A stretch of DNA of 64,000 bases from assembly GCA_015680685.1 (NCBI GenBank), contig MNCI01009661.1, positions 131,448 through 195,447 on the forward strand, read 5' to 3'. Made by a program: the position numbers and the translations under genes. Under the pieces are notes generated by a model. The model ran no database searches. It worked only from the letters and a program-made list of their open reading frames with translations, and was not told the origin of the DNA. Origin of the DNA: Gnetum montanum (lineage: Eukaryota > Streptophyta > Gnetopsida > Gnetales > Gnetaceae). This document shows, piece after piece, positions 10,480-22,544 of this stretch (position 1 is the stretch's first letter; every line of letters begins with the position of its first letter).

Positions 10480-12850
10480 AGGTGGGCCTCATTAGGAACC
10501 TAGGTAGTAAGCTAAAGGAAATCCTAACACACTTGGGTTTTGAACTTCCTAAGGTGACTATGCTAGGGTTCAAGCACCTAGAAGCCTTGAAATTAGTTTT
10601 AAGACCAAATCACTATCAAACCAACCTTCCAACCACCCATCCATTTCATGAAAAACTTATGCCAAAAATAGGAAACCAAGTGTTGACATTGATGAAAACT
10701 AGACGACGAGGAAGATCAAAACCCATACCAAAACCTATCATTTATAGTAACTACATTAACAAGTAGTTTGATTACACTAGCTAGCATAGTGACTAGTAGG
10801 ATGATGCTCCAAATCATAAACCAAACTTTTGCTTGACTCTAAAGCTGCACCACCATACATCAAACCCTATCTAGAACCTTTGGCAACTTCAAGAATTGCA
10901 TGAAACCTAACAAAAGTCATCAAAACCCAATTTTCTTACATAGACTATGTTGGGGGTAACCTTGACTATAATGAACAATGTAGTTCTAGTGTAGTTAGAT
11001 GAAGATGAATTACTAAAACCAGGAAATAATCTCTAGATTACCATATTTTGACCTTAAAACTTCTTCAGGACCTCTGGTGACCTTGTATTGATGAATTGTG
11101 AAACAAAAGAAAACTAAATTTTATTTTCATTTTAGGAATATGCTAGAGAGGCTTCAAACTATGCTAGCTAGCATAGTCCCATTGTAGTCCACCTTTGAAA
11201 ACACCAAAATAAGCCAAATACACGTCAAATTGACTTCTTGGTATATTTTGTCAACCCCAAAACCCTATTGGAGAAGTTAAAGAACTCTAAACCCTACAAA
11301 CTTAGTTGAAAATAGCTAGAACTCATCATACCCACCACATCCACACTGTGACTACACTAGCCAACATAATCTAGTGGTGTATCACCTTTGTGACATTAAA
11401 ATAATCACCAAAATTTACAATTTTAGGCCTTCAACCCTAGTTTTCAACACTAGTGATCTTATACCTTGAAGACCTAATCAATTTATCACAGAATTACATA
11501 AAAATTCAAATTCCATGTTGTGACTACATTGGAAGAAGCTTGGACTATGTTGGTGAGTGTAGTCCCAGCATAGTCATGGTCTAAGATTGATTTGATTGGT
11601 AGGTTAACACCCCAAAAAAGTTCAAATCCTATCTTGGAAACCTAGAACCCTATCTAGCCTTACCAAATTGCAAATTCATCTCATTTTGACTCTAGAGACA
11701 CCATATTTACCTCCACTATGTTTAGGGCAAGCTCAACTATGCTAGCTAGCATAGTCATAATGAGAAATCCTCATTTTAATGCCTAAACAACCTCTTATGT
11801 CAACCATCGCAAGCCAAAACCATGGCCAAGAACATTAGTAAACCTGAGAAGCTAATAACCATGTCAATTGATCATAGAAATCCACAAAAGCTAGATTTTG
11901 CACATGAGTACGCTGGAATAGGCCATGACTATGCTAGCTAGCATAGTCTTAGCATAGTCATGGTCGAGAATTCATGCAATTAGTGTTTTGACATTTTGAA
12001 CAACCAAAAATTTATCCTAAGACATGTAGAACATTGATTGACATTTCTTAGTGATAATTTCATCTTAGTTTGAGCTTGGAAAGATTAGATTCCATGTGAC
12101 TACATTGAGGTAAGAGTTGGACTACACTAGCTAGGGTAGTCCTAGCATAGTCCATGCTGCAAGATGTTTCAACCATAGCACTTGAAGTGATTAAAAAACT
12201 TGATCCTGGAGGCCTAGAACTCTAAAACCTTGAAGTCAACTAAAATTTGACCTTGCTCGAACAATGGAAAATTCAGATTTTAGTTCACCTTTACCAAACC
12301 AACTCTCAACTAATTTGGCTAGCATAGTCATAAGGTGTTGATACCAAAACTCGATCTTCTAAAGCTTGTTTTGATAGCTAGATAGCCTATTTAGATCTTT
12401 CAAAGCCCTACCCTACTCTAGAAAGTTGAGAAATTACTAGTAGCAACTTTGAAAGCCTAGAAATCTATTTTTCTCATGCAACTATGCTAGGGGTGACCTT
12501 GATTATGCTGGCCAACATAGTCACCAGCTTTGGCCTCATTTCTAGATTTTAGAGGATAAAAATAGAGTAAAAATTCATTAATCCTTAATCTCAGTCCATA
12601 GCATTGGTCATACTAATCATCAGGAACCAAAAACTAGTCATGACGAATTAGGAAAGTCATCCATTACAACCAACTACATTGTGACCTAGTGTGACTATGC
12701 TGGCCAACATAGTCACATCAAAAAGTATCATTTTGACTTCAAATAGCTCCAAATGACCCCACCATGTGCCCAAACTCACTTAACAGCCCTGTAGACCTTC
12801 ACTATGACCTGCTAAGGACTAAAACTAGCAAAATCTTACCTTATTTGATC
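10480..12850. repeat. Tandem array of about 190-bp units with palindromic cores
   Basis: A core based on GACTATGCTAG next to its own reverse complement recurs near 10557, 10775, 10950, 11158, 11345, 11530, 11736, 11927, 12110, 12310, 12490 and 12685, mostly 180-215 bases apart. The copy at 11927-11948 is a perfect 22-base palindrome; those at 11158-11177 and 11736-11755 are perfect for 20 bases. Other units have GGCCAACATAGTC or GGACTACACTAG variants, often with a second half-site nearby. Sequence between cores has diverged strongly. Single, weaker versions of the motif occur in the Tat LTRs at 18290-18570 and 23880-24170. Confidence 0.85.
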
Positions 12851-13450
12851 AATGTTGACCTTCTTTTATCACATGATTTCCACCCTGACTAATTTGACCT
12901 TGTTTCATGGTGTTTTGACTTGTTTTAATGTTACAATGCATGGTTAACTTTTAAGAGATCATTAGTTGATCTCATTCAACTTCTACATAATTATAGTTTT
13001 ACCATACCTACCTTACTCTCTTTCTCTTATGGTCTTTGTTGACTTTTTAGCCTCTGATTGGTCTCATTTGGTGGTGTTTGACCATCATTTGATACCATAT
13101 AAACATCATATGGCTTGCTAAGGCCTAAAACTAGTAGAATCTAACATTGTTTGATCATGTTTTCCTATAAGTCTCCTACCTCAATTGGTTTATCCTTGTT
13201 TTTTTGTGTTTCAACTTGGTTTGACCTTGTTGTGCATTATTAACCTTCATTATTTGGGGTCACATTTTTATTTATTGGAGCATCACTTGGCCTCAATTTA
13301 GCAAGTGTTCCCTTTATTTGACCTTATGTGGCTTGTGTTTCATCTTATTTGTCTTCATATGCCTCATGTAGCCTTTGTTGACCTTGTTTGCACCTTCTTT
13401 GATCATGGAATAACATGTCTTTGCATATTTGTTAAGATATTTTATATCAT
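12800..13450. repeat. Two copies of a 310-bp repeat, TTGACC-rich
   Basis: CTAAGGACTAAAACTAGCA at about 12812 recurs as CTAAGGCCTAAAACTAGTA at about 13120, and similarity continues for over 150 bases, including TTTGATCA and TTGACCTT blocks. There is no believable gene here. Confidence 0.6.
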
Positions 13451-13467
13451 TTTGACATTATTTTCTC

Positions 13468-13557
13468 ATCTTTACCCAGGTGCCACTTAATGTGCTTATG
13501 GTTGATATGTANTATCTTTACCCAGGTGCCACTTAATGTGCTTATGGTTGATATGTA
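13468..13557. other. Unmerged overlap at an assembly join
   Basis: The 44 bases ending at 13511 are repeated exactly after the single N at 13512 (13514-13557). An exact repeat on both sides of an N, in sequence where old repeats have drifted, points to two contigs joined without merging their overlap. Confidence 0.8.
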
Positions 13558-13579
13558 GGATTGGAGTATGGACATCGAA

Positions 13580-15060
13580 AAGCAAATCAATTTATCGTTG
13601 AACCTAAGTGGACCTCATTGTTATGTTGGATGATGTATTAACCTTAATTGCTTAAATCTTGAGCCTAAGAGTCCAATTGACCATATAACCTTAATATAGA
13701 AACCTTTAGAATGGATTGAAAACTAGTTAAAACCATTTACCTAGAGGTTGGCAACATTATTGAGGACTCTCTAGTTGAAATTCCTACTACGACACATAGT
13801 GGTGAGAAGAAAATACTAAAACTAAGTTCCTCACTCAAACCTCAATAGGCTCAAGACATCACCAAGGTCCTTTAGGACAACATTAAGAACTTTACTTGGT
13901 CATATGAAGATATGTTAGGTCTTGATCCATGCTTAGTGCAACATAACATCATGCTCAATCCTAGTATTAGATCCGTTAAGTAAAAAGTTCATAAGATTAA
14001 GCCTACTTTAGCCTTGACATTTTGTGATGAAATCATAAAATTATATTAGGCTAGTTTCATTAGAGTTGTCAATTATGCAGAATGGGTATCCAACATAGTA
14101 GTAGTCCCTAAGAAAGATGGGAGTATACGTATTTGGATATATTTTTGAGACCTAAATAAGGTAACCATCAAGGATGATTTTCCTTTTTTTGGTATTGAAC
14201 AACTTATCGATACTACAATTGGGCATGCCTTTTTATCCTTCATGGATGGGTTCTTAGAATATAATCAAATTAGGATTAACCCAAAACATCAACTTAGTAT
14301 GACTTCCATGACCCTTTAGGGTACCTTTTCTTATATCGTGATGCTCTTTGGCCTATAGAGCATATGATCAATCTACCAAAGAGCTATGATGTATATATTT
14401 AGTGACTACATGCTAGGATTACTTGATGATTATGTAAACAATATAGTCATTAAGTCCAAAGTGCCCAACAATCATGTGCATGACCTTGACCTTGTGCTTA
14501 AACTATGCATCTAGTATGAGGTTAGGCTTAACTTTAGGAAGTGTGTCTTTGGTGTCAAAACTAGTAAGATGCTTTGCTTTATAGTATCTGAAGTGGGAAT
14601 ACATGTCGATCCTAATATGGTTAAATCCATATCCAACTTGGTAGCATAACTAACCTTAAGAAGCTTCAATGATTGTAAGGTAGATTACAGTTTATCTGTA
14701 AGTTTATCACTAGGCTTATGGATAAGTTATAACCCATGCAGCACTTGCTCAAGAAAGGAGTTCACGATGAGTGGATGGCTTAATGCCAAGAATTTTTTAA
14801 AAACCTTAAGCAAGAGTTGGCCCAACTATCAATGATGTATCCTCTGTAAGAGGATAAACATTTTTACATCTACCTTGCTATCTCTGATATGTTTATTGCC
14901 TCTCTACTCTTTCAGAAAGGAGATGATGGAGCAAAGTTACCCATATACTATCTAAGCCATGCATTAGTTGCTCATGAGACCTAATAAAATGAAGTGGAGA
15001 AGTATTGTCTAATCCTAGTCTTTTCATTGAAGAAGTGGTGACACTACCTCTTTAGGAGCT
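13580..15060 (+). pseudogene. Tat reverse transcriptase and first RNase H (copy A)
   Basis: The plus strand shows RT blocks in order: VVPKKDGSIRIW (14100-14140), the ATIKDDFPF-like segment (14165-14190), FLSFMDGFLEYNQIRINP (about 14230-14285) and the catalytic box Y-V-N-N-I at 14431-14445, where both Asp of YVDDI are now Asn. VRLNFRKCVFGVKTSK follows. From about 14860 a connection and RNase H segment can be followed (FYIYLA, YYLSHALVAHET, FSLKKW). Many stops occur. It aligns throughout with copy B at 19400-20620. Confidence 0.8.
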
Positions 15061-15840
15061 AGGTCAACATCATTTGCAAAGATAAAATACTTAGAGCCAT
15101 CATGACCAACATTTATGAAAGTAGCTAGATAACTTGTTGGAGAGCTATAACAATCAAGTTTGACCTTCATCACATTTCTCAAGGATCAATGAAAGGCCAA
15201 ATTATAGCCACATAACTTACTACTTTACCAGTAGAAGAGCTTGTAGCCAAGGACCTTGAATTCCTATACAAACATGTTAACATTATTAGCAATGTACTTG
15301 AGGACTATGAGGTGGTCATGCACTTTGATAGAGCTTCAAAAACCCATGGGACTAGTGTTGTTGCCATCATAACACTCTCATCTAGTAAAATCCAATCCTT
15401 CTCTTATCATTTCAAATTTGCATGTACTAACAATATAGCAGAGTATGAAAGATTGATCAAAGAAATGATGGTAGCTCATGACCTAGGAATAAAATAATTC
15501 ATGATCAAAGACAACTCAAAACTTGGTGTTAACCAAGTAATTGAGGTTTATGTATGCAAATCCCAAAATTTTCAACCTTACTGTGACTTAGAAAAGAGAT
15601 TGATACAACTATTCATAGAAATTGATATCCAACATGTATCCTGAACCAAAAACACATTAGTTGATACCATTACAACTGTAAATCTTAGTGTGACATCTGA
15701 TATGTTTTGCAAATTACCTTCCTTAACCATGGATTGTGATATTCCAATCATGCAAAATATTGTGAACAACTTTGTAGCTTGCTTCAATACCACCCCTCCA
15801 AGGGAATGGTATGATGATATCAATTTTTATCTTATGCATG
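15061..15840 (+). pseudogene. Second (archaeal-like) RNase H of Tat copy A
   Basis: This contains FDRASKTHGTSVV at 15324-15362 and CTNNIAEYERLIKEMM at 15422-15469. These match the F-D-G-A-S-K and N-N-x-A-E-Y-E-A-L pattern of the extra RNase H found in the Tat lineage. It lies downstream of the ordinary RNase H segment, so the element had two RNase H domains. Stops after 15497 and elsewhere show it is dead. Confidence 0.65.
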
Positions 15841-15899
15841 GTGAATCTCCACAAGGCTTGACTACTTAAAAGGAAATTGTATGTAAATTATCAAAATAA

Positions 15900-17010
15900 T
15901 ATGTCATTGTAGGTGATAACACATTATGTCGATGGTCTTATGATGGTATCTTGTTAGTATGTTAAGGTAAAACCAGAGCCTGAATAGTCCTTGAGGAAGT
16001 TTATGAGGGTGTATGTGGAGGACATATAGGGCATAGAGCCATGGTTGCTAAGATTAGGTGACTAGGCTATTATTAGTCCTATATGGAAAGTGGCTACCTA
16101 TAGAACATCAAAACTTATGACACTTTTCAATGATATAGTAACCTCATACACATGCCACCAACTAATTTACTTATTAAGATAACTTGGCCATTCCAATGGT
16201 GATGGTTGGATATCATTAATCCTATAATGGAAAAGTCTTATGTAGGACACAACTTCATCATCACTGCAACCAAATACTTTACAAAGTGGATTGAAGTTGT
16301 TTCCATAAGGAAGATGAAATTTCAACAAGTCTATAGATTTATACTTGATAACATAGTAGCTTGTTTTGGCATACCTATGACCATAGCAATACATAATGGA
16401 ACATAGTTTAATAGCTAAGAAATGAAAACATGTTATGACCTAGGCATTAAGCATTCCTTTTCATCATCATGCTACCCTCAAGCCAATGGACAACCTAAAG
16501 CTAGCAATGAGGCCATCATAAACTTGTTGAATAATAGTAGATGTAAGTGGCATGAACAACTTGTCCATGCAATTTGGGATTAGCTAATAACTTATTGAAT
16601 TATAATTGGAGTAACTTCATATAGCTTGATTTATGGTTTTGATGCTATTTTGACTCTTGAATTGTAGGTTTCATTGCTCTAGGTGGCCCTATTAGACTTC
16701 TTCAATGATGAACAAAATAAGAAGCTATGTACCATGGACCTGGACTTGGTGCAGGATCAATGAGTATGAATGCTTACTTACATCAAGTGTTACGAAGAGA
16801 TGAAGAAACAATAGCACTAGCATGACCTAAGCAAATGAAAGATCAAGAAGGGGGACTTGGTTCTCAAAGCTATTCATGAGCATGTGGACAAATTCTTAGC
16901 CAACTAGGATAGAGCTTTCTAGATCACCAAGGCCTATGGCAATGGATCCTTTTACATAGTAGACATGGATGGGAATGAATTGGCCATTTGGTTAGCCATT
17001 CCTATCTAAA
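15900..17010 (+). pseudogene. Tat integrase (copy A)
   Basis: The zinc-finger part lies around VYEGVCGGHIGHRAMVAKIR (15999-16058). The core starts at WPFQWWWLDIINPI (16190-16230), which keeps the first catalytic Asp. The second Asp block reads IAIHNGT (Asp to His), and the Glu block reads GQPKASNEA, with Lys at the Glu position. The C-terminal stretch AYGNGSFYIVDMDGNELA (about 16932-16985) closes the frame. It aligns over its whole length with copy B. Confidence 0.8.
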
Positions 17011-18155
17011 TCCTTATTAAATGTAACATATTTTCTTTGCAGGTATCAACATTGACATTCACGATAGCAGTGACGAGTAACAAGCAAGCCTACTTTGTTT
17101 TCTCTATCTCCCTTTGCATGACAAATGGACTAAAAAATTTTGTAACATATGCAAGATGCACATCCTATTTGGATGTAATGGTTGTGACCTTTGGTGGCCT
17201 AGTTTGCTTATTCTTCCATGTAACCCTATGCATTGTATTGTGAAAATGCACTTTCTTTGTCTTATTTTGATTTTTCTCTTGGAGTTGTGCTTGTAGGATG
17301 AAGCCTAAAGTCATCACAAAAGTGTAACTCATCATAAAAGCAATTCATCATGTGATCTTGACATGCAAGATTCAATGAGTTTATCGTGTTGTGTCAAGAG
17401 TGTTATTTTTCTTCACTTCCAGTACCATTTTCGTGAATACAATCCTATAGCTTGATTATGACCTTTCTTTCCTTAAATAACAATAGTGACCTATGTTTGA
17501 AACTCATGCATTATGTCCATTTAACATCTCCTTCTTCATGCTTCACCTATAATTCTGTTGAGTGTAACACATCTCATTCAATGGGAAAACTACATCAAAC
17601 CTAGCCTTAGCAAGGAAACCCAATGAAGGTTTCACCTTGAAAATAAATGAGGAAGAAAATTACCAAGAAGCCTTGGAGTGAGGTATTGGTTCTTGAAAAA
17701 CATTACCAAGTGATCAACACTTCAAAGCACAAAGTAAGAAGCCTTACCTGATTGTTTAACATGTCAGTATCATATTGTAGACATGATGTCGACTTATGGA
17801 ACACATTGTTAGCTTTCTTGATCATTTTTTGATGATCAAATGTTACCTATAGTTTTTACGACGTCATCATACCCTTATTCCATTATCGCAAGCACTCTTT
17901 GGCATGGTTCGACACTACAAGATCAAGTGCGGAGAGTGAATATTGGTGATGGACTTGCAATGGTATTTTGTATTCTTTGTCAATGTCTCTTAGGTCAATC
18001 CTCCAAACATCAACAGAAATTGGCCAATGAAACACCACAAAGAAAACACATGTTATGACCTATAACATTCACCATTCAACTTAAGGCAATATTTGATACA
18101 TATAGTAACCCATGAGCTACAATTTTTCATACTTTAACTTTTTGGGGCTGAGAAA
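17011..18155 (+). other. 3' untranslated part of Tat copy A
   Basis: This is non-coding sequence between integrase and LTR, similar along its length to 22545-23743 in copy B (for example ACACATCTCATTCAATGG at 17568 and 23077). It ends in TTTTTGGGGCTGAGAAA, the likely polypurine tract, at 18139-18155. Some short open frames occur but none is conserved between the copies. Confidence 0.6.
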
Positions 18156-19388
18156 TGCCTCATAAGTTGTTACTACCTCACTTCCCAAGTGGAAAAGATG
18201 TTAGTATGTCTATATATGGGCTTGGGAAGGCTAAAAGTGCCTCGAGCATTGTCAAATTTGGCATTTTAATGGGTTTTGTAGAGGTATGGCCTTAACTATG
18301 CTAAAATTATTTACCCCCAACGTAGATGGTGTTGGATTTTCATTTTTCCTAACAACACCTAGTGTAGTTACACAAAGCCTAGCGTAGCTTCAAGACCAAC
18401 GTTGGTGTTGTTGGGCTTTCCATTTTCTTAGCAATAGTTAGCATAGTCATAACAGTTTTTAATGGTGGTAGAATCACTAGTATAGTCACCATGATTTTAG
18501 TAGATTCCAACAAATCCCAATGTAGTTCTTAAAGACTAGGATATTTGAGATGAAGGCCAACATAGTCACAAAAGTCTATTTCACTATTTTTAGTATGCAG
18601 ATGGGTTTTGATGGCCTTGGTGCATCAAAACTTACCATAAATGATCAACTACATTGGAAATCATAGCTATTAGACTTGCAAATAGACATCAATCTGTCAA
18701 AAATCATGGTAGTAATTTTTAGCATTAAATTAGAAATCTAAAACCTATAAAAGCCAAATGAAAACACCTTATTGAGGTTCCACACTTTAGTAATTTTGAG
18801 TAGTCTCAAACAAGCATTTGTGCAACCCATAGCCTTGTGTTATAACCTTAACCACTTTTGCATCTCATTTGGCATCTATGCTGACCAATAAAAACCCTTT
18901 GCATAGCACCATTAGAACAAAAGTGTACAGCACTATTAATACCACCTATAGACAAAGTTGCAAACTTACATAGAAACCACCAAGGAGTTGCAAGAGATTG
19001 GAATTGTGAAGTACCTAGACCATGGAGATCGATTGTAGAACACAACTTGTTGGCTCCAATAGGCTTCAAGCTTCATCTAAGCTAGCTTCTTGTGCACCTG
19101 AGCACACCATTTATACACTTTGAACTTTATACTTTCATTCAATAAAGTTTTTAGTACATTTGTAGTGTAGATTTATTTTCAAGTTTAATTTTTTTGTTAA
19201 TTAGTTTTTATTCAAATATGCAATTTCATTTCCATTTTCATTTCTATGTATGCTTCATAAGTCTCTGGATGTTCAACAAGATCATCTAGGATACCTTGGA
19301 TCCTATTTTTTCAGAGGTCCTCGGGATTCAAGGTTAGGCTATCATAGCCTAGGATTTTTAATTTTCCAATGACCAAATTTCCCAAGCA
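18156..19388 (+). repeat. Tat LTR, shared between copies A and B
   Basis: It starts TGCC after the G-rich tract and is similar throughout to 23744-25026. The shared end runs through CAACAAGATCATCTAGG to CCCAAGCA at 19388. Motifs of the TAGCATAGTC type lie at 18360-18570, upstream of CATAAATG at 18636-18643, a decayed version of the TATAAATA seen in the partner LTR. Right after the end comes the protease-RT linker of copy B, with no primer site, gag or protease, so a deletion has fused LTR and pol. Ends are proposals. Confidence 0.65.
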
Positions 19389-20650
19389 CTACACCTTCAA
19401 GATAACATTAAGGTATTTTCCTTGTTTTATGAAGATATGTCAGGTCTTGACCCATGGCTAGTGCAATAGAACATCATCAAACCTGTTAAGTAAAAATTTT
19501 GAAAGATTAGATCAGATTTAGCCCTAGAAATTTGTGATGAACTTCAAAAACTATATCAAGTTGGTTTTATTTGAATTTTTGATTATGTGGAATGGGTGTC
19601 TAACATAGTGGTAGTTCCTAAGGAAAATGGGATTACACATATCTGTATTGATTTCTAAGACCTAAACAAGGAAACTATCAAATTTGACTTCCCTTTTCCT
19701 AGTATTGATCAACTTATTGATACTACAGTTGAACATGCCTTATTATCCTTCATGGATGGATTTTTAGGATACAACTGAGTTAGGATTAATCTAGAGCATT
19801 AACTTTCTATGACCTTCATAACCCTTGGGGAATATTTTGTTACAACATGATGCCATTCGGTTTAAAAAACATAAGTGCCATGTATCAACAAGTCATGATG
19901 TATATCTTAAGTGATTACATGCTAGGATTACTTAATGACTATGTGGACGATATAACTATTAAGTTCAAAATGGCCAGTGACCATGCATATGACCTTGACC
20001 TTGTTCTAAAACAATGCCTCAAATATGAGGTTAGGCTTAACCCCAAGAAGTGTGTCTTTAGTGTCAAAATTGAGAAGATTCTTGGCTTTATAATATCTAA
20101 AGTAGGAATATGTGTCAATATTGATAAGGTTAAGGCCATATCCAACTTGGCAAGACCAACTAATCTTAAGGAGCTTCAATGATTGCAATGTAGGTTACAA
20201 CTTATCTGTAGGTTCATCGCTAGACTTATAGATAAGTTACAATCCATGCAACACTTGCTTAAGAAATGAGTTTGCTATGAGTGGATGGTTCAATGGCAAG
20301 AAGCCTTTAAAAAACTTAAGCAAGAGTTAGCATAAGTACCCACAATCTATTCACCACAGAAGGATAAAACCTTTTACATCTAACTTTCTATCTCTAACAC
20401 ATTCATTACCTCTCTACTTTGTTAGAAATAAGATGATGGAGCAGTGTTACCCATATATGACCTAAGCCATGCCTTAATTTCCAATGAGACCCTATACATT
20501 GAAGTGGAGAAGTATTTTCTAGCCCTAGTCTTCTCATTGAAGGAGTGGAGGCACTACCTCTTTAGAAGCCAAGTCAACATCATTTACAAGGTAATGTACT
20601 TAGAGCCATACTGAACAATATCTATGAAAGTAGGTATATAGTCCATTGAA
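19389..20650 (+). pseudogene. Tat reverse transcriptase and first RNase H (copy B)
   Basis: The order matches copy A and begins with a linker at 19390 (YEDMSGLDPWLV at 19429-19464). The RT blocks VVVPKENGI (about 19608), the MDGFLGYN-like segment (19752) and MMPFGLKNISAMYQQVMMY (19847-19903) are clear. The catalytic box Y-V-D-D-I is intact at 19940-19954. VRLNPKKCVFSVKIEKILGF follows. Stops upstream and downstream show it is not functional, but it keeps more than copy A. Confidence 0.85.
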
Positions 20651-21340
20651 AAGCCATAATAGCTGAGTTTGAACTCTATTTATGTCTCTCAAGCCTTAAC
20701 AAAAGGCCAAGCTATATCCATACAACTCATTGTTTCCTCGGTAGAAGACCATGCGACCATTGTTCTTGAATTTCCTAAGGAACATGTCAACATTGTTAGC
20801 AAAGTGCCCAAGGGTTATGAGGCAATTATGTACTTTGGAAAAGCTTCAAAAGACCATAGGGCTAGTGTTGTTGCCATCATAACATCACCTTCTAGTAAAA
20901 TCCAATCCTTCACCTACCATTTTGAATTCCCATGAACCAACAACCTGGTGGAGCATGAAGGATTGATCAATGGAATGATGGTAGCTTGTGATCAAGGAAT
21001 CAAATGCCTAATGATAAAGGGTGATTTACAACTATTGGCTAACCAAGTGATAGAGGTTTACACATGTAACGCTAAACATTTGAAACCTTATTATGACTTA
21101 GGTAAGAGACTAATGCAAAAGTCTACAGACATTAGTATTGAACATATACCCTGAACCGAGGACACCTTAGGTGATGCCATTATGACATTAGCCCTAAGTG
21201 TGATGCTTGATGTGTTTAGAAAGTTATCTTTCTTAATCATGAATTGTGATATTTCCATATTTGAAGGTGACTCGATAGCCTCTATCAACGTTGCTCCTCA
21301 AAAAGAGTGATATGATGATATCAAGTTTTACGTGATGCAT
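20651..21340 (+). pseudogene. Second (archaeal-like) RNase H of Tat copy B
   Basis: MYFGKASKDHRASVVAI starts at 20828, with Gly where the first catalytic Asp should be (YFDGASK). TNNLVEHEGLINGMM follows at 20937-20981, and then a KGDLQLLANQV segment (21018-21050). It is the same extra domain as in copy A and lies between pol RNase H and integrase. Confidence 0.65.
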
Positions 21341-21399
21341 AATGAATCTTCACATGGCTTGACTACTTCTTAAAAGAACATTGTACTTAGAATATCAAA

Positions 21400-22544
21400 A
21401 TAGTATGTCATTATAGATGATAACACATCATGTTGATTGTATTATGATAACATATTATTAGTGTGCTTGGGCAAGAACGAAGCTTGCATAATCCTTGAGC
21501 AAGTTCACGAGGGTGTATGTGGGGGACATATAGGACCTAGAGAAATGGTTGCTAAAATTAGGAACCTAGGATATTATTGGTCCTATATGCATAGTGACTA
21601 CCTATAGAAGGTTAAAACTTGTGACGCCTATCAACAACATAGCAACCCAATACACATGGCACCAACTGAGTTACATACTACTCAAATAACTTAGCCATTT
21701 CAATGGTGGGGACTTGACATCATTGGACCTATAATGCCTAAGTATTACATAGGGAATAGCTTCATTATCATAAGAATTTAATATTTTACAAGGTGAGTTG
21801 AAGTTATTCCCCTAAGAAAAACAACATCTCAACAATTCAACAGATTTATGCTTGATGACATAGTAGCCCATTTTAATATACCCTTGAGCATAGTCATAGA
21901 TAATGGACTATAATTAAGAAGCCAAGAAATGAAAGACTTTTGTCAAGACCTATTTTTTAAACATCCCTTTTTGTCATTGTACTACTCTCAAGCCAATGGA
22001 CAAGCTAAAGTTGACAATAAGGCCATATCATAAACTTGTTGAAAAAGGATGGTTAAAAATAGTATATGCAAGTGGTATGAGTGGCTTGTCCACATGGTTT
22101 GGGCCTATCAAACTACTCATCAAACTAAAACTAGTGTGATCCTATATAGCCTAGTTTATGGATTTGAACCTATTTTGCCTCTTGAATTGTAGCTTCCATT
22201 ACTCAGAGTGGCTCTATTGGACTTCATCAATGATGAGAAAAATAAAGAGCTACGTACCATTGACCTGGATTATGTGGAGGAGTAGTGGATACAAATGCTT
22301 GCTCACATCGAATGGTACCAAGAGAGGCAGAAGTAACAACATCCCCAAGACCTAAACAAATGAGAGATCAAGGAGGAAGACCTAGTCCTCAAGACTATTC
22401 ATGAGCATGCAAACAAGTTCTTAGCCAACTGGAAGGGGCCTTTCTTAATCACCAAGGCCTATGGAAATAGAGCCTTCAAAGTAGTAGACATGGATGGGGA
22501 TGAATTGTCAATCTAGTTAACCATTCCTATCTAAAGCATTATTA
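21400..22544 (+). pseudogene. Tat integrase (copy B)
   Basis: The zinc-binding part shows VHEGVCGGHIG (about 21507) and KTCDAYQQHSN (about 21615). The core keeps both Asp: WWGLDIIGPIMP (21705-21740) and IVIDNGL (about 21892). The third residue reads Lys in SQANGQAKVDNKA (21991-22029). The end, AYGNRAFKVVDMDGDEL-like, lies at about 22460-22510. Several stops break the frame. Confidence 0.8.

Noticed and set aside
10480-12850. CRISPR-like regular repeats
   Set aside because: The units are about 190 bases long, drift in length and sequence, and the genome is a plant's. There are no uniform short repeats with unique spacers.
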